Positions 1-6,582 of a DNA stretch of 6,582 nucleotides are shown here, one piece after another. Numbering within the stretch: position 1 is the stretch's first letter; every line of letters begins with the position of its first letter. The stretch is from contig CANPDS010000149.1 in the NCBI GenBank assembly GCA_947573015.1, positions 1 through 6,582 on the forward strand. The letters run 5' to 3'. The stretch is from an uncultured Muribaculum sp. (GTDB lineage Bacteria; Bacteroidota; Bacteroidia; Bacteroidales; Muribaculaceae). Made by a program: the position numbers and the translations under genes. The notes beneath the pieces were generated by a model. The model searched no databases, was not told the origin of the DNA, and saw nothing but the letters and a program-made list of their open reading frames with translations.

Positions 1-865
1 CTGCCAAAGCCATTTCGGCACGCACCACATCCGGACGCGAAGAAAGCAGATAGAGAGGCACCCCGACACTGATATTCTCAGGCATAGTCTGCTCCTCGAT
101 TGTTGTGCGCTCTATCGGACGATAGGTGATGCCCAGCAATGTGCATATTGCATTCTCCGTCTCTCGCTGCTGGCGAATCAATGTGTTGCGCGTGGCATAA
201 AGTTGATTTAGATTTGCCTTTGCCTGACTGAGGGCATTCTCGCGCACATCGCCCACTTTAAGTTGCAATTCCATAGTGCGCACCTGTTCCTGCCATATCC
301 CGATCGTACCGTCGCTTATCTCAATCTGGCTGTCAAGCATCAGAAGTGAGTAATAACTGTTGGCGATAGTGGATATAAGCTCCGACTGCACAGCCTGTGC
401 ATATGCCGACTGCTGCAACAACAAGGCTTGAGATTCCTTTCTGGCATTACGCAATTTGCCGAACAGATCTATTTCCCAGCTCAAAGTCACCGGCAACTCA
501 TAAGTCTTGGTAGCCTTGCCTCCATCGACACTCGTTATCGCACCATTAGGCGAAAACGCCAGCGATGGAAGATAGGCCAGATTTGCCGCTGTCAAGCCGG
601 CCTTTGCCTCATCGACACGCAGAAGCGCAATCTGCATATCCGTGTTCGACCGCAGTCCCTCATTGATCAGCGCCTGAAGGCATTTGTCGGGAAACAATGT
701 CTGCCATGGCAAAGTCCCCAACGACGACAATGAGTCTGTTTTTGCCATCGTGGAGTCATTATACAACGACTCTACAGGCAATCCTTCGGGCCGGCTGTAA
801 TTCTTGTAGACATTACAGCCGGTTAAACCCAAGGATAATATTGCTAATATTGGTATGAATTTCAT
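1..865 (-). CDS. Outer-membrane efflux factor (TolC/OprM/NodT family lipoprotein), 3' end missing
   Basis: This is the outer-membrane channel of the tripartite pump, expected to sit as a trimer in the outer membrane and dock onto the adaptor. Reading from the ATG at 865-863 gives 288 codons before the window ends; full-length family members have roughly 450-490 residues, so about 60% is present. The N-terminus MKFIPILAILSLGLTGC is a lipoprotein signal peptide with lipobox LTGC (Cys17), followed by NVYKNYSRPEG, the usual start of OprM-like proteins. Downstream, LSWEIDLFGKLRNA (about residues 128-141) and SSRPDVVRAEMALA at the left edge match conserved OprM/NodT family motifs. The ATG overlaps the pump gene's TGA in an ATGA, which fixes the start and suggests translational coupling; no strong Shine-Dalgarno sequence precedes it. 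A perfect stem-loop lies at nt 44-75 of the gene. The family call is firm; the exact partner specificity is unknown. Confidence 0.93.
   Translation of the reverse strand, partial: MKFIPILAILSLGLTGCNVYKNYSRPEGLPVESLYNDSTMAKTDSLSSLGTLPWQTLFPDKCLQALINEGLRSNTDMQIALLRVDEAKAGLTAANLAYLPSLAFSPNGAITSVDGGKATKTYELPVTLSWEIDLFGKLRNARKESQALLLQQSAYAQAVQSELISTIANSYYSLLMLDSQIEISDGTIGIWQEQVRTMELQLKVGDVRENALSQAKANLNQLYATRNTLIRQQRETENAICTLLGITYRPIERTTIEEQTMPENISVGVPLYLLSSRPDVVRAEMALA
791..822 (-). other. Perfect stem-loop inside the 5' end of the outer-membrane factor gene
   Basis: CCGGCTGTAAT (791-801) and ATTACAGCCGG (812-822) are exact reverse complements, giving an 11-bp stem with a 10-nt loop. In the mRNA it covers nt 44-75 of the outer-membrane factor gene, over the lipobox Cys codon and the following NVYKNYSR. 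No U-run follows on the transcribed strand, so it is not an intrinsic terminator. It could slow ribosomes at the signal peptide, protect or expose a processing site, or simply be coincidence within coding sequence. Confidence 0.6.
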
Positions 866-3800
866 TTTGAGAGTTCTTTTTCACGTTCTTTACGGCGTCG
901 GCCCATTACCTTTTCCTCAATATATTGGAAAGTGATGAAGAATGCCGGCGTTACAAACAAAAGTCCGATAGTGCCGATAATCATACCTCCTACCACACCG
1001 ACTCCAAGCGAAGTATTGCCATTCGCACCGACGCCGGTAGCGAACATCAGCGGCAACAGTCCGAAAATCATCGTAAGCGCAGTCATCAGGATCGGGCGCA
1101 GACGCACAGATGCGGCCGACATCGCCGCCTGTGTCAGCGACATTCCGGCCTTACGACGCTCAGTGCCATATTCTGTCAACAGAATGGCGGTTTTTGCAAG
1201 AAGACCGATAAGCATGATCAAACCCGTCTGGAGATAGATATTGTTCTCAATACCCCACAACTTGGCAAACAGGAAGCTGCCCATCAGGCCGAACGGTACG
1301 GACAAAATCACGGCAAGCGGTATAAAAAGACTTTCATAAAGCGCACACAGGATAAGATAGATAAACAGCACACAGATACCATAGATAATCACCGTAGTAT
1401 GGCTGCTGCCGGATTGCTCCTCCTCACGGGTCATGCCGGAGAACTCAAAGCCGAAGCCTGTCGGCAATGTCTCCGCAGCAACCTCATTGATAGCATTGAT
1501 CACATCGCCGGAACTATAGCCGGCCGCCGGCATGCCCTGAACGTTGATGGCAGAGAACATATTGAACCGCATCAGCGACTCCGCGCCATACGTTTTACGA
1601 AGTGATACAAACTGGCTTATGGGAGCCATGCCTCCACTGGTCCTTACATAAATATTGTCAAGAGCCTCCATACCGTCGCGATAATTATAGGGCGCCTGCA
1701 CAATCACTCGGTATATCTTGGTAAAGCGGTTGAAATTTGACGCATAGATACTGCCAAAATAGCCCGACAGCACATTGAGGACTTCGCTTGTGGTAGTGCC
1801 CGCACGCTGGCATTGAGCCTCATCAACATCGATGGTATACTGAGGGAAATTCGCGCTGAACGATGTCTGTGCCATCTCTATCTCCTTACGCTTATTCAAA
1901 GCTTCGAGGAAATCCGTGGTGACTTTGCTCAATTCATCATACCCCTTGCCGGAGCGATCCTGCACATATACATCAAAGCTATTGCCTGAGCCATATCCTT
2001 GTATCATAGGAGGAGCGAAGATAAACAGTCGTGCATTTTTGATATGTGCCGTACGGCGGTATATCTCACTGCGGATTGCATCTACATTATCATCTTTTCC
2101 GGTACGCTCATCCCATGGCTTCAGTTTTATGATAAACATACCGTGAGAAGAGCCGTTGCCGGAGGCCATACCAAAACCGGCCACCATGTTGAAGTTGTCG
2201 ATCTGCGGCATCTCTTTAAGTTCGGCCTGTATCTCCTGCATGATCGACTCTGTCTCGGCAAGGGTGCTTCCGGCTGGTGAGTCAAAACTCATGAAGATAG
2301 TGCCGGTGTCCTCGTTGGGAACAAGACCGGTTTTTGTCGTGCCCATAAGCCATACCAGCACACAGCATGCCACAGCCAGAATAGACCATGCAAGCCATTT
2401 ACGCTTTATAAAGAAGAAGACACCTAATATATATTTATGTACAATCTTCTTGAAAGTGGCATCAAATGCAAGTCGGAAACGTGTTGAGAACTCAAGTTTG
2501 GCACCTTCGGATATCTCCTGATTCGGACGCAGCAGCAGTGCGCACAATGCAGGCGACAAGGTTAGCGCGTTAATAGCGGAAATACCAACGGCAACCGCCA
2601 TAGTGATACCAAACTGAGTATAGAACACTCCGGATGTACCTCCCATGAATGAAACCGGCACGAACACCGCCATAAACACAAGAGTAGAAGTGACAAGAGC
2701 CGAGGAGACTCCACCCATGGCATCGACAGCAGCCTTATATGTCGACTTATATCCTTCATCGAATTTCGTCTGCACTGCCTCGACCACGATTATGGCATCG
2801 TCAACAATCGTGCCTATCGCAAGCACCAACGCAAACAGTGTAAGAAGATTGATACTGAATCCGGCTATATAAAGCACTGCGAATGTACCGATCAGCGACA
2901 CAAATATACTGATCGTAGGAATCAATGTGGAACGTGGATTCTGTAGGAAGAGATACACCACAAGCACCACAAGGACAATTGCCTCAAGAAGTGTCTCGAT
3001 TACCTTGTTGATCGACGCATCAAGGAAGGTCTTTGTACTCATCAGCTGCACAAGCTCGACATCATCGGGCAACGACTTTTTTACCTGCTCAAGATATTTC
3101 TCTATGTTGATGATTATCTCATTCGCATTTGACCCGGAAATCTGGTTTATCATACAGGTAGCACCGGGCAACCCATTGACAAAGCCTTTATATGAGTAAC
3201 TTTGGGCGCCGAGTTCCACATCGGCAATATCTTTAAGTTTCAGCACACGACCGTCATCGAAAGCCTTGATGATAATCTCCTCAAACTCACTCTCCTCCTC
3301 CAGACGTCCGCGATACTTAAGCGTATACTGGAACACATTCTCTGAATTCTCTCCGATCGCTCCGGTCGACGCCTCGATATTCTGGCTCGAAAGTGCTGCC
3401 GTGACATCATCAGGCACCAAGCCATAACGTGCCATCACATCCGGCTTGAGCCAGATGCGCATGGCATATGCGCCGCCCATCACATTCACCTCGCCGACAC
3501 CGGTAATACGCTGAATGCCCGGTTTGACGTTGATATTCATGTAATTTGTGAGGAAAGTCTCATCGTAAGTGCCATTGGGAGAGAACAGACCAAACACCAT
3601 CAATGTACTGTTCTGTCGCTTACGCGTTGTAACGCCGACTTTGGTGACTTCGGCAGGAAGAAGGGCTGTCGCGGTTGAAACACTGTTCTGAACATTGACT
3701 GCAGCCATATCGCCATCACTACCCTGCTTGAAATAGATAGTGACATCCCCACTACCGGTGTTGCTTGCGGTAGAGGTCATGTAGGTCATGTTCTCCACAC

Positions 3801-4014
3801 CATTGATAGCCTCTTCAAGGGGTACTATCACACTCTTCTGCACAGTCTCGGCATTCGCACCGCTATAGGTAGCCGATACTCTCACCGTAGGAGGTGCGAT
3901 GTCCGGATACTGCTCTACCGCAAGTGCAAACAGTCCGATAAGACCAGCCACCACGATGACCACCGAGATGACCATCGACAGTATCGGCCTATCGATGAAA
4001 CGTTGTCCATTCAT
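862..4014 (-). CDS. RND multidrug efflux pump, inner-membrane permease (HAE-1/AcrB-like)
   Basis: This is a 1050-residue proton-driven exporter, against 1049 for E. coli AcrB, expected to work as a trimer that takes amphiphilic substrates from the periplasm or membrane. The start MNGQRFIDRPILSMV is the canonical RND N-terminus leading into TM1 (about 11-30). TM2-TM6 lie at about 340-495, TM7 at about 540-558 and TM8-TM12 at about 872-1030, with two large periplasmic loops between. The proton-relay residues are all present: Asp405-Asp406 in TM4 (GTIVDDAIIVVEA), Lys941 in TM10 (GLLAKTAILL), and Arg971 and Thr978 in TM11 (RLRPILMT). The switch-loop region reads GFGMASGNG (613-621), so Phe617 of AcrB appears to be Met616 here. 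The DD motif and length point to HAE-1 rather than metal-exporting HME pumps. The gene starts 5 nt after the adaptor stop, behind an AGGAG ribosome site, and ends overlapping the outer-membrane gene. Substrates cannot be predicted from sequence. Confidence 0.97.
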   Translation of the reverse strand: MNGQRFIDRPILSMVISVVIVVAGLIGLFALAVEQYPDIAPPTVRVSATYSGANAETVQKSVIVPLEEAINGVENMTYMTSTASNTGSGDVTIYFKQGSDGDMAAVNVQNSVSTATALLPAEVTKVGVTTRKRQNSTLMVFGLFSPNGTYDETFLTNYMNINVKPGIQRITGVGEVNVMGGAYAMRIWLKPDVMARYGLVPDDVTAALSSQNIEASTGAIGENSENVFQYTLKYRGRLEEESEFEEIIIKAFDDGRVLKLKDIADVELGAQSYSYKGFVNGLPGATCMINQISGSNANEIIINIEKYLEQVKKSLPDDVELVQLMSTKTFLDASINKVIETLLEAIVLVVLVVYLFLQNPRSTLIPTISIFVSLIGTFAVLYIAGFSINLLTLFALVLAIGTIVDDAIIVVEAVQTKFDEGYKSTYKAAVDAMGGVSSALVTSTLVFMAVFVPVSFMGGTSGVFYTQFGITMAVAVGISAINALTLSPALCALLLRPNQEISEGAKLEFSTRFRLAFDATFKKIVHKYILGVFFFIKRKWLAWSILAVACCVLVWLMGTTKTGLVPNEDTGTIFMSFDSPAGSTLAETESIMQEIQAELKEMPQIDNFNMVAGFGMASGNGSSHGMFIIKLKPWDERTGKDDNVDAIRSEIYRRTAHIKNARLFIFAPPMIQGYGSGNSFDVYVQDRSGKGYDELSKVTTDFLEALNKRKEIEMAQTSFSANFPQYTIDVDEAQCQRAGTTTSEVLNVLSGYFGSIYASNFNRFTKIYRVIVQAPYNYRDGMEALDNIYVRTSGGMAPISQFVSLRKTYGAESLMRFNMFSAINVQGMPAAGYSSGDVINAINEVAAETLPTGFGFEFSGMTREEEQSGSSHTTVIIYGICVLFIYLILCALYESLFIPLAVILSVPFGLMGSFLFAKLWGIENNIYLQTGLIMLIGLLAKTAILLTEYGTERRKAGMSLTQAAMSAASVRLRPILMTALTMIFGLLPLMFATGVGANGNTSLGVGVVGGMIIGTIGLLFVTPAFFITFQYIEEKVMGRRRKEREKELSK

Positions 4015-4019
4015 TTCTT

Positions 4020-5150
4020 TTACTCCTGTTTTTTAGAATTATCGTTCATGGCTATGACCTTAGTCCCGGCTTTCAACAGACCGGCACCCTCGGCTACCAC
4101 GGTATCCCCTTCGGCAATACCCGACATCACTATATATTCTTTACCATCGTTGATCTTGAACACCTCGATAGGAGTGGAGACCGCCGTGCCATCGACAACC
4201 TTATATGTGAATATCCGGTTCTGAATCTCATATGTGGCTCCCTGAGGGATAACCAACGATGCCGGACGCTCATACGAAAGAATCACATTAGCCGATCCTC
4301 CGCTCAGCAACTGGCCGCCACCATTGGGAAAGTTCGCTCTGAGCGACACAGTTCCAGTGGTCTTGTCCACCATACTGCTTATCACATCAATTTTACCCTC
4401 CTGAGAATAAAGCTCCCCATCCTTCAATTCAAGAGATATGGAGGGGAACGACTGTATAGCCTCATCAAGAGACCCATACTTCGATATTAACTCAAGAGCC
4501 TGTTTCTCCGCCAGAGAGAAGTAGGCATACATCTGGGAATTGTCCGACACATTCAAAAGAGGTTCGGCCATAGTCGGACCGACAAGAGCACCGATCCTGT
4601 AGGAGGTCATACCGGCCACTCCGTCTACCGGACTTTTCACCTCGGTATACGACAGATTGTTTTCGGCATTGCACAACTCGGCTTTCGCCTGTAGCAGCGC
4701 AGCCTCAGCGCTCTTGTAGGTGTTTTGTGCCGTGCGGAGCTCAAAATCTGAAATAACTTTCTCCTTAAACAACTCTTCCTTGCCATCAAGCGCGAGCTTG
4801 GCATTAGCAAGATTAGCCTCCGCAGTAGCTACAGAGGCTTGGGCTTTCTGCAATGCCGCTCTATAAGGCACCTGATCGATCACGAACAACACTTGTCCTT
4901 TACGGACTCTGGCACCCTCTTCAACACAGACTTTGGTAATAAGCCCGGATACTTCAGGACGCACCTCTACATCCTGCCGTCCTTCAAGAACGGCAGAGTA
5001 TTTAACCGAAAGACTTCTATCCTCCGGCTTTACTGCCAGAAGGGGATACTCCTTCGGAGCATCAGCCCTTTGCTCTACATTGCCACTTCCGCATGACGAC
5101 AGAACGAGTCCGGTGAAAGCAACAGCCATTATCTGTTTTCTATAAGCCAT
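4020..5150 (-). CDS. RND efflux periplasmic adaptor (membrane fusion protein, AcrA/MexA-like lipoprotein)
   Basis: This 376-residue adaptor links the inner-membrane pump to the outer-membrane channel. The N-terminus MAYRKQIMAVAFTGLVLSSC is a lipoprotein signal peptide with lipobox LSSC, so Cys20 would be lipidated and anchor the protein. Domains follow the AcrA order: the first half of the lipoyl/barrel-sandwich domain at about 58-95 (VEVRPEVSGLITKV, then EGARVRKGQVLFVID), an alpha-helical coiled-coil hairpin at about 96-165 rich in Ala, Glu and Lys, the second lipoyl half at about 166-203 (YTEVKSPVDGVAG), a beta-barrel at about 208-293, and a membrane-proximal domain to about 370. Met1 (5150-5148) is preferred because it gives a complete basic n-region. 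Met8 (5129-5127) is in frame but would leave a signal without positive charges. It is the first gene of the operon, about 20 nt downstream of the expected transcription start. Confidence 0.95.
   Translation of the reverse strand: MAYRKQIMAVAFTGLVLSSCGSGNVEQRADAPKEYPLLAVKPEDRSLSVKYSAVLEGRQDVEVRPEVSGLITKVCVEEGARVRKGQVLFVIDQVPYRAALQKAQASVATAEANLANAKLALDGKEELFKEKVISDFELRTAQNTYKSAEAALLQAKAELCNAENNLSYTEVKSPVDGVAGMTSYRIGALVGPTMAEPLLNVSDNSQMYAYFSLAEKQALELISKYGSLDEAIQSFPSISLELKDGELYSQEGKIDVISSMVDKTTGTVSLRANFPNGGGQLLSGGSANVILSYERPASLVIPQGATYEIQNRIFTYKVVDGTAVSTPIEVFKINDGKEYIVMSGIAEGDTVVAEGAGLLKAGTKVIAMNDNSKKQE
4023..4027 (-). promoter_or_regulatory. Shine-Dalgarno site AGGAG for the pump gene
   Basis: The minus strand reads AGGAG, then 8 nt (TAAAAGAA), then the pump ATG at 4014. 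The site overlaps the last sense codon of the adaptor gene, and the adaptor's TAA stop lies within the spacer. It stands out because Bacteroidota genes usually lack clear Shine-Dalgarno sequences and no comparable site precedes the other genes in this window. It supports the ATG at 4014 as the start. Confidence 0.7.
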
Positions 5151-5175
5151 ATAAATTGTGAATGAATTTTTCGCA

Positions 5176-5183
5176 CAAAATTA
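5176..5183 (-). promoter_or_regulatory. Putative promoter -7 box of the efflux operon
   Basis: The minus strand reads TAATTTTG, an exact match to the Bacteroidota -7 consensus TAnnTTTG. It lies 25 nt upstream of the adaptor ATG, which would give a leader of about 20 nt. At the expected -33 distance (about 20 nt upstream, near 5204-5206) there is no TTG, so the promoter is half-canonical and may need an activator. The call is from consensus only. Confidence 0.6.
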
Positions 5184-5222
5184 CGGCCATTATGCCATGA
5201 AGCAGTTATACCCATCGGACGC

Positions 5223-5272
5223 AATATTGTCCATTGTGCGCATTATAGCGAATGAATCTATTTAATATTGTC
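5223..5272. repeat. Direct repeat AATATTGTC, two copies 41 bp apart
   Basis: AATATTGTC occurs at 5223-5231 and again at 5264-5272. The match extends to 11 of 12 bases (AATATTGTCcAT against AATATTGTCaAT). The second copy forms the left part of the 17-bp palindrome. The 41-bp offset is close to four helical turns, so proteins bound at the two copies would lie on the same DNA face. The first copy lies about 56 bp upstream of the expected efflux-operon start, a usual distance for an activator. Binding by the neighbouring regulator is inferred. Confidence 0.5.
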
Positions 5273-5279
5273 AATATTA
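5263..5279. promoter_or_regulatory. Candidate operator: 17-bp perfect palindrome
   Basis: TAATATTGTCAATATTA is a perfect inverted repeat with 8-bp arms around a single central T. It lies in the divergent region between the efflux operon and the regulator gene. Its centre is about 45 bp upstream of the expected regulator transcription start and about 100 bp upstream of the expected efflux-operon start. Such a symmetric site suggests a dimeric DNA-binding protein. The AraC-type neighbour is the obvious candidate, although many AraC proteins bind direct repeats instead. Confidence 0.5.
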
Positions 5280-5302
5280 TTTCCCATTCAGCGCATCAAT
5301 GC

Positions 5303-5310
5303 TATATTTG
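5303..5310 (+). promoter_or_regulatory. Putative promoter -7 box of the AraC-family regulator gene
   Basis: TATATTTG matches TAnnTTTG exactly and ends 24 nt before the ATG at 5335, leaving a very short leader of roughly 18-20 nt. The -33 region (about 5280-5282, TTT) is a weak match to TTG. The palindrome at 5263-5279 abuts the -33 region, placing a bound regulator next to polymerase. Confidence 0.65.
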
Positions 5311-5334
5311 CGACAAAAATAGCACAATTACATC

Positions 5335-6228
5335 ATGACCCTATCGGAATTAATATCAAGATTTCCATCCAAAAACTCCATTATTGACCGGGTGCTGCTT
5401 ATTACCCCCGAGCTATTCACGAAGCTGAATGGCGTTGCAATTCAGGAATGCAGGATATTCCTGCTCATCGTGCGCGGATCCCTTTCAATAAAGATAGGCA
5501 ATGACATCGTACGCGTACACGCCGCACATCTTATGGATATTCTCGTGTGGGAACCAATCACATTCATTGATATGAGCGATGATATCGAGGGTTGGTGTCT
5601 GCTGCCTAACTATGAGTTTACGAGTGAGGCCCTCAACGATATGAAACCGGCGAATTCCGAATCCTTCAAAAACCGCCATTCCATACCTCAGCTCCCTCTG
5701 AAGGAAAAAGATCTGAATACCGTTGAGACACAGCTGAAACTATTTGCCAATACGCTCAATGATGCCGAGCATTTCTACCGGGCCGAAATATGCCAGACAT
5801 ACTTCAGGGCATTCATCCTTGAGATAGGCAATCTGATGGTACACAAAGGGCAGGCGGAAGAGATGAGCGACGGAATTGTAACCCGTCAGGATATGATCGT
5901 GATGGGATTTTTCAAACTGGTATGGAGATATTACAAGGAAGAGCATAATCTCGAATTTTACGCCAACAGGCTATGCGTTTCTTCAAAACATCTGTCAAGA
6001 GTGATAAAAGCAAAACTTGGAAAGACCCCTTACGCTGTAATCCGCGATGAGCTCATTCAACAAGCCATATTCCATTTAAAAGGAACAAAAATGCCGATTC
6101 AGGATATTGCTGCGGAATTGCATTTCTCAGAGATGGCGGCTTTCTGCAAATTTTTCAAAAAACACAATGGCATATCTCCACGGGCATTCCGGACAAGTGA
6201 ACAGAAACCAATATTTAACAATCATTAA
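5335..6228 (+). CDS. AraC-family transcriptional regulator
   Basis: This is a 297-residue regulator, a normal length for the family. Residues about 10-95 look like a cupin-type sensing domain (beta-rich, with IVRGSLSIKIGN near 45-56 and VRVHAAHLMDIL near 59-70). Residues about 120-200 form a helical linker. The C-terminal DNA-binding domain has two helix-turn-helix units: about 204-226 (LEFYANRLCVSSKHLSRVIKAKLG) and about 254-286, ending in the family signature FSEMAAFCKFFKKHNGISPRAF. No other in-frame Met occurs before residue 67, so the ATG at 5335 is the start. It is divergent from the efflux operon across 184 bp carrying a palindrome and direct repeat, which suggests it controls the pump in response to a small molecule, possibly a pump substrate. 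The ligand is not predictable. No convincing terminator follows it. Confidence 0.93.
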   Translation: MTLSELISRFPSKNSIIDRVLLITPELFTKLNGVAIQECRIFLLIVRGSLSIKIGNDIVRVHAAHLMDILVWEPITFIDMSDDIEGWCLLPNYEFTSEALNDMKPANSESFKNRHSIPQLPLKEKDLNTVETQLKLFANTLNDAEHFYRAEICQTYFRAFILEIGNLMVHKGQAEEMSDGIVTRQDMIVMGFFKLVWRYYKEEHNLEFYANRLCVSSKHLSRVIKAKLGKTPYAVIRDELIQQAIFHLKGTKMPIQDIAAELHFSEMAAFCKFFKKHNGISPRAFRTSEQKPIFNNH

Positions 6229-6297
6229 CTAAAATATAATCCACTGAAAATCATCGATACTGAAATACAGGTTAGTTTATAACAAAAGGGTAACTTC

Positions 6298-6328
6298 TTG
6301 ATTTACAACAGCAGCCACACTATCTTTG
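6298..6328 (+). promoter_or_regulatory. Promoter of the downstream lipoprotein gene (-33 TTG, -7 TATCTTTG)
   Basis: TTG at 6298-6300, a 20-nt spacer, and TATCTTTG at 6321-6328 match both halves of the Bacteroidota promoter consensus (TTG, about 19-21 nt, TAnnTTTG). This is the most complete promoter in the window. It predicts a start near 6333-6336 and a leader of about 25 nt before the ATG at 6359. The lipoprotein gene can therefore be expressed without read-through from the regulator gene. Confidence 0.75.
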
Positions 6329-6358
6329 CATCATATAAATTTCATATACATTAACATT

Positions 6359-6582
6359 ATGAACAAGCTTATTGCAATAGCCGCATGCGCACTCTCTCTC
6401 GCAGCATGCTCCCAACAAAAGAAAACCGAGGCAACTCAGACAACAGCAACAGATAGTGTAGCCGCCGGACACTTCGATGTGCGCGAACTTGATGGTTACA
6501 AACTCCACATCTATCTCACCGAAGATGAGATGGGCGACGCCAGCTTCATCATCGAGGGAGCCGACTCATTGGTAACTCTTGA
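6359..6582 (+). CDS. Predicted lipoprotein, 3' end missing; possibly metallo-beta-lactamase-fold
   Basis: An open frame of 74 codons runs from the ATG at 6359 off the right edge. The N-terminus MNKLIAIAACALSLAAC is a clear lipoprotein signal with lipobox LAAC (Cys17). It is followed by a polar linker rich in Thr, Gln and Ala (about 18-36), then the start of a beta-rich domain (HFDVRELDGYKLHIYL, then DASFIIEGADSLVTL). The last stretch resembles the first strands of metallo-beta-lactamase-fold hydrolases, where a SFLIEG-type strand is followed by a short turn and a hydrophobic strand. The metal-binding HxHxDH motif would lie beyond the window, so the fold is only a guess. It has its own strong promoter and is codirectional with the regulator gene, 130 bp downstream; a functional link to efflux is not shown. 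Confidence 0.85.
   Translation, partial: MNKLIAIAACALSLAACSQQKKTEATQTTATDSVAAGHFDVRELDGYKLHIYLTEDEMGDASFIIEGADSLVTL

Noticed and set aside
837..852. Two further AATATTG copies resembling the operator repeat
   Set aside because: They fall within the signal-peptide codons of the outer-membrane factor gene (Leu-Ala-Ile-Leu stretch), where AT-rich hydrophobic codons explain them. They lack the following TC.
1515..1535. GC-rich palindromic run (GCCGGC repeated) in the pump gene
   Set aside because: It is explained by Pro-Ala-Ala-Gly codons (PAAG near residues 829-832), and there is no long stem.
925..1605. Long plus-strand open frame (226 codons) antisense to the pump gene
   Set aside because: It lies entirely within the well-supported pump gene. 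Its product is rich in Arg, His, Gln and Ser with no recognisable domain, typical of antisense shadow frames. The other plus-strand frames across 428-5145 are rejected for the same reason.
5160..5257. GAATGAAT direct repeat (5160-5167 and 5250-5257)
   Set aside because: It is only 8 bp in an AT-rich region, one copy lies within the expected leader, and there is no symmetry or helical phasing with the other repeats. Chance is the simpler explanation.
5314..5321. TATTTTTG on the minus strand, also fitting the -7 consensus
   Set aside because: It has no -33 match, would give a leader of over 150 nt for the efflux operon, and lies in an A-rich stretch where such matches arise easily. The box at 5176-5183 is better placed.
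6229..6297. Possible terminator after the regulator gene
   Set aside because: Only very short inverted repeats were found (for example GTTA and TAAC at 6271-6283), with no GC-rich stem and no T-run. The stretch is non-coding and otherwise featureless until the promoter at 6298.
1..6582. tRNA, rRNA, CRISPR array, insertion sequence or attachment site
   Set aside because: No cloverleaf, spaced repeat array, transposase frame or terminal inverted repeats were seen on either strand. Nearly the whole window is accounted for by the five genes and two short intergenic regions.

Overview
The window comes from a Bacteroidota genome, most likely order Bacteroidales (gut-type, for example Bacteroidaceae or Muribaculaceae; the family cannot be fixed from this sequence). 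The grounds are matches to the Bacteroidota sigma-factor -7 box TAnnTTTG upstream of all three transcription starts I can propose, several predicted lipoproteins with short lipoboxes, mostly poor Shine-Dalgarno sequences, and protein sequences that read like Bacteroidales homologues.

Positions 1-5150 (minus strand) hold a tripartite RND efflux operon in the order adaptor (4020-5150), inner-membrane RND pump of the HAE-1/AcrB class (862-4014), and outer-membrane factor (865 down to the left edge, 3' end missing). The adaptor and pump genes are 5 nt apart, and the pump and outer-membrane genes overlap by 4 nt (ATGA), so this should be one transcript. The pump keeps the AcrB proton-relay residues (Asp405, Asp406, Lys941, Arg971, Thr978), so it looks functional. 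The three proteins would form a channel from inner membrane to outside that exports drugs, bile-type detergents or other amphiphiles; the substrate cannot be read from sequence.

Positions 5151-5334 are a divergent control region. It carries a -7 box for each direction, a perfect 17-bp palindrome (5263-5279), and a second copy of the palindrome's left part 41 bp away (5223-5231). This is a good candidate operator for the AraC-family regulator at 5335-6228 (plus strand), which probably controls the pump operon and perhaps itself.

Positions 6229-6358 are non-coding and contain the best promoter match in the window (6298-6328). It drives a lipoprotein gene that starts at 6359 and runs off the right edge; its fold is only guessed (possibly metallo-beta-lactamase-like).

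Most of the window is a well-known type of locus. The least ordinary signals are the palindrome plus direct repeat in the divergent region, and a perfect 11-bp stem-loop inside the first codons of the outer-membrane factor gene.
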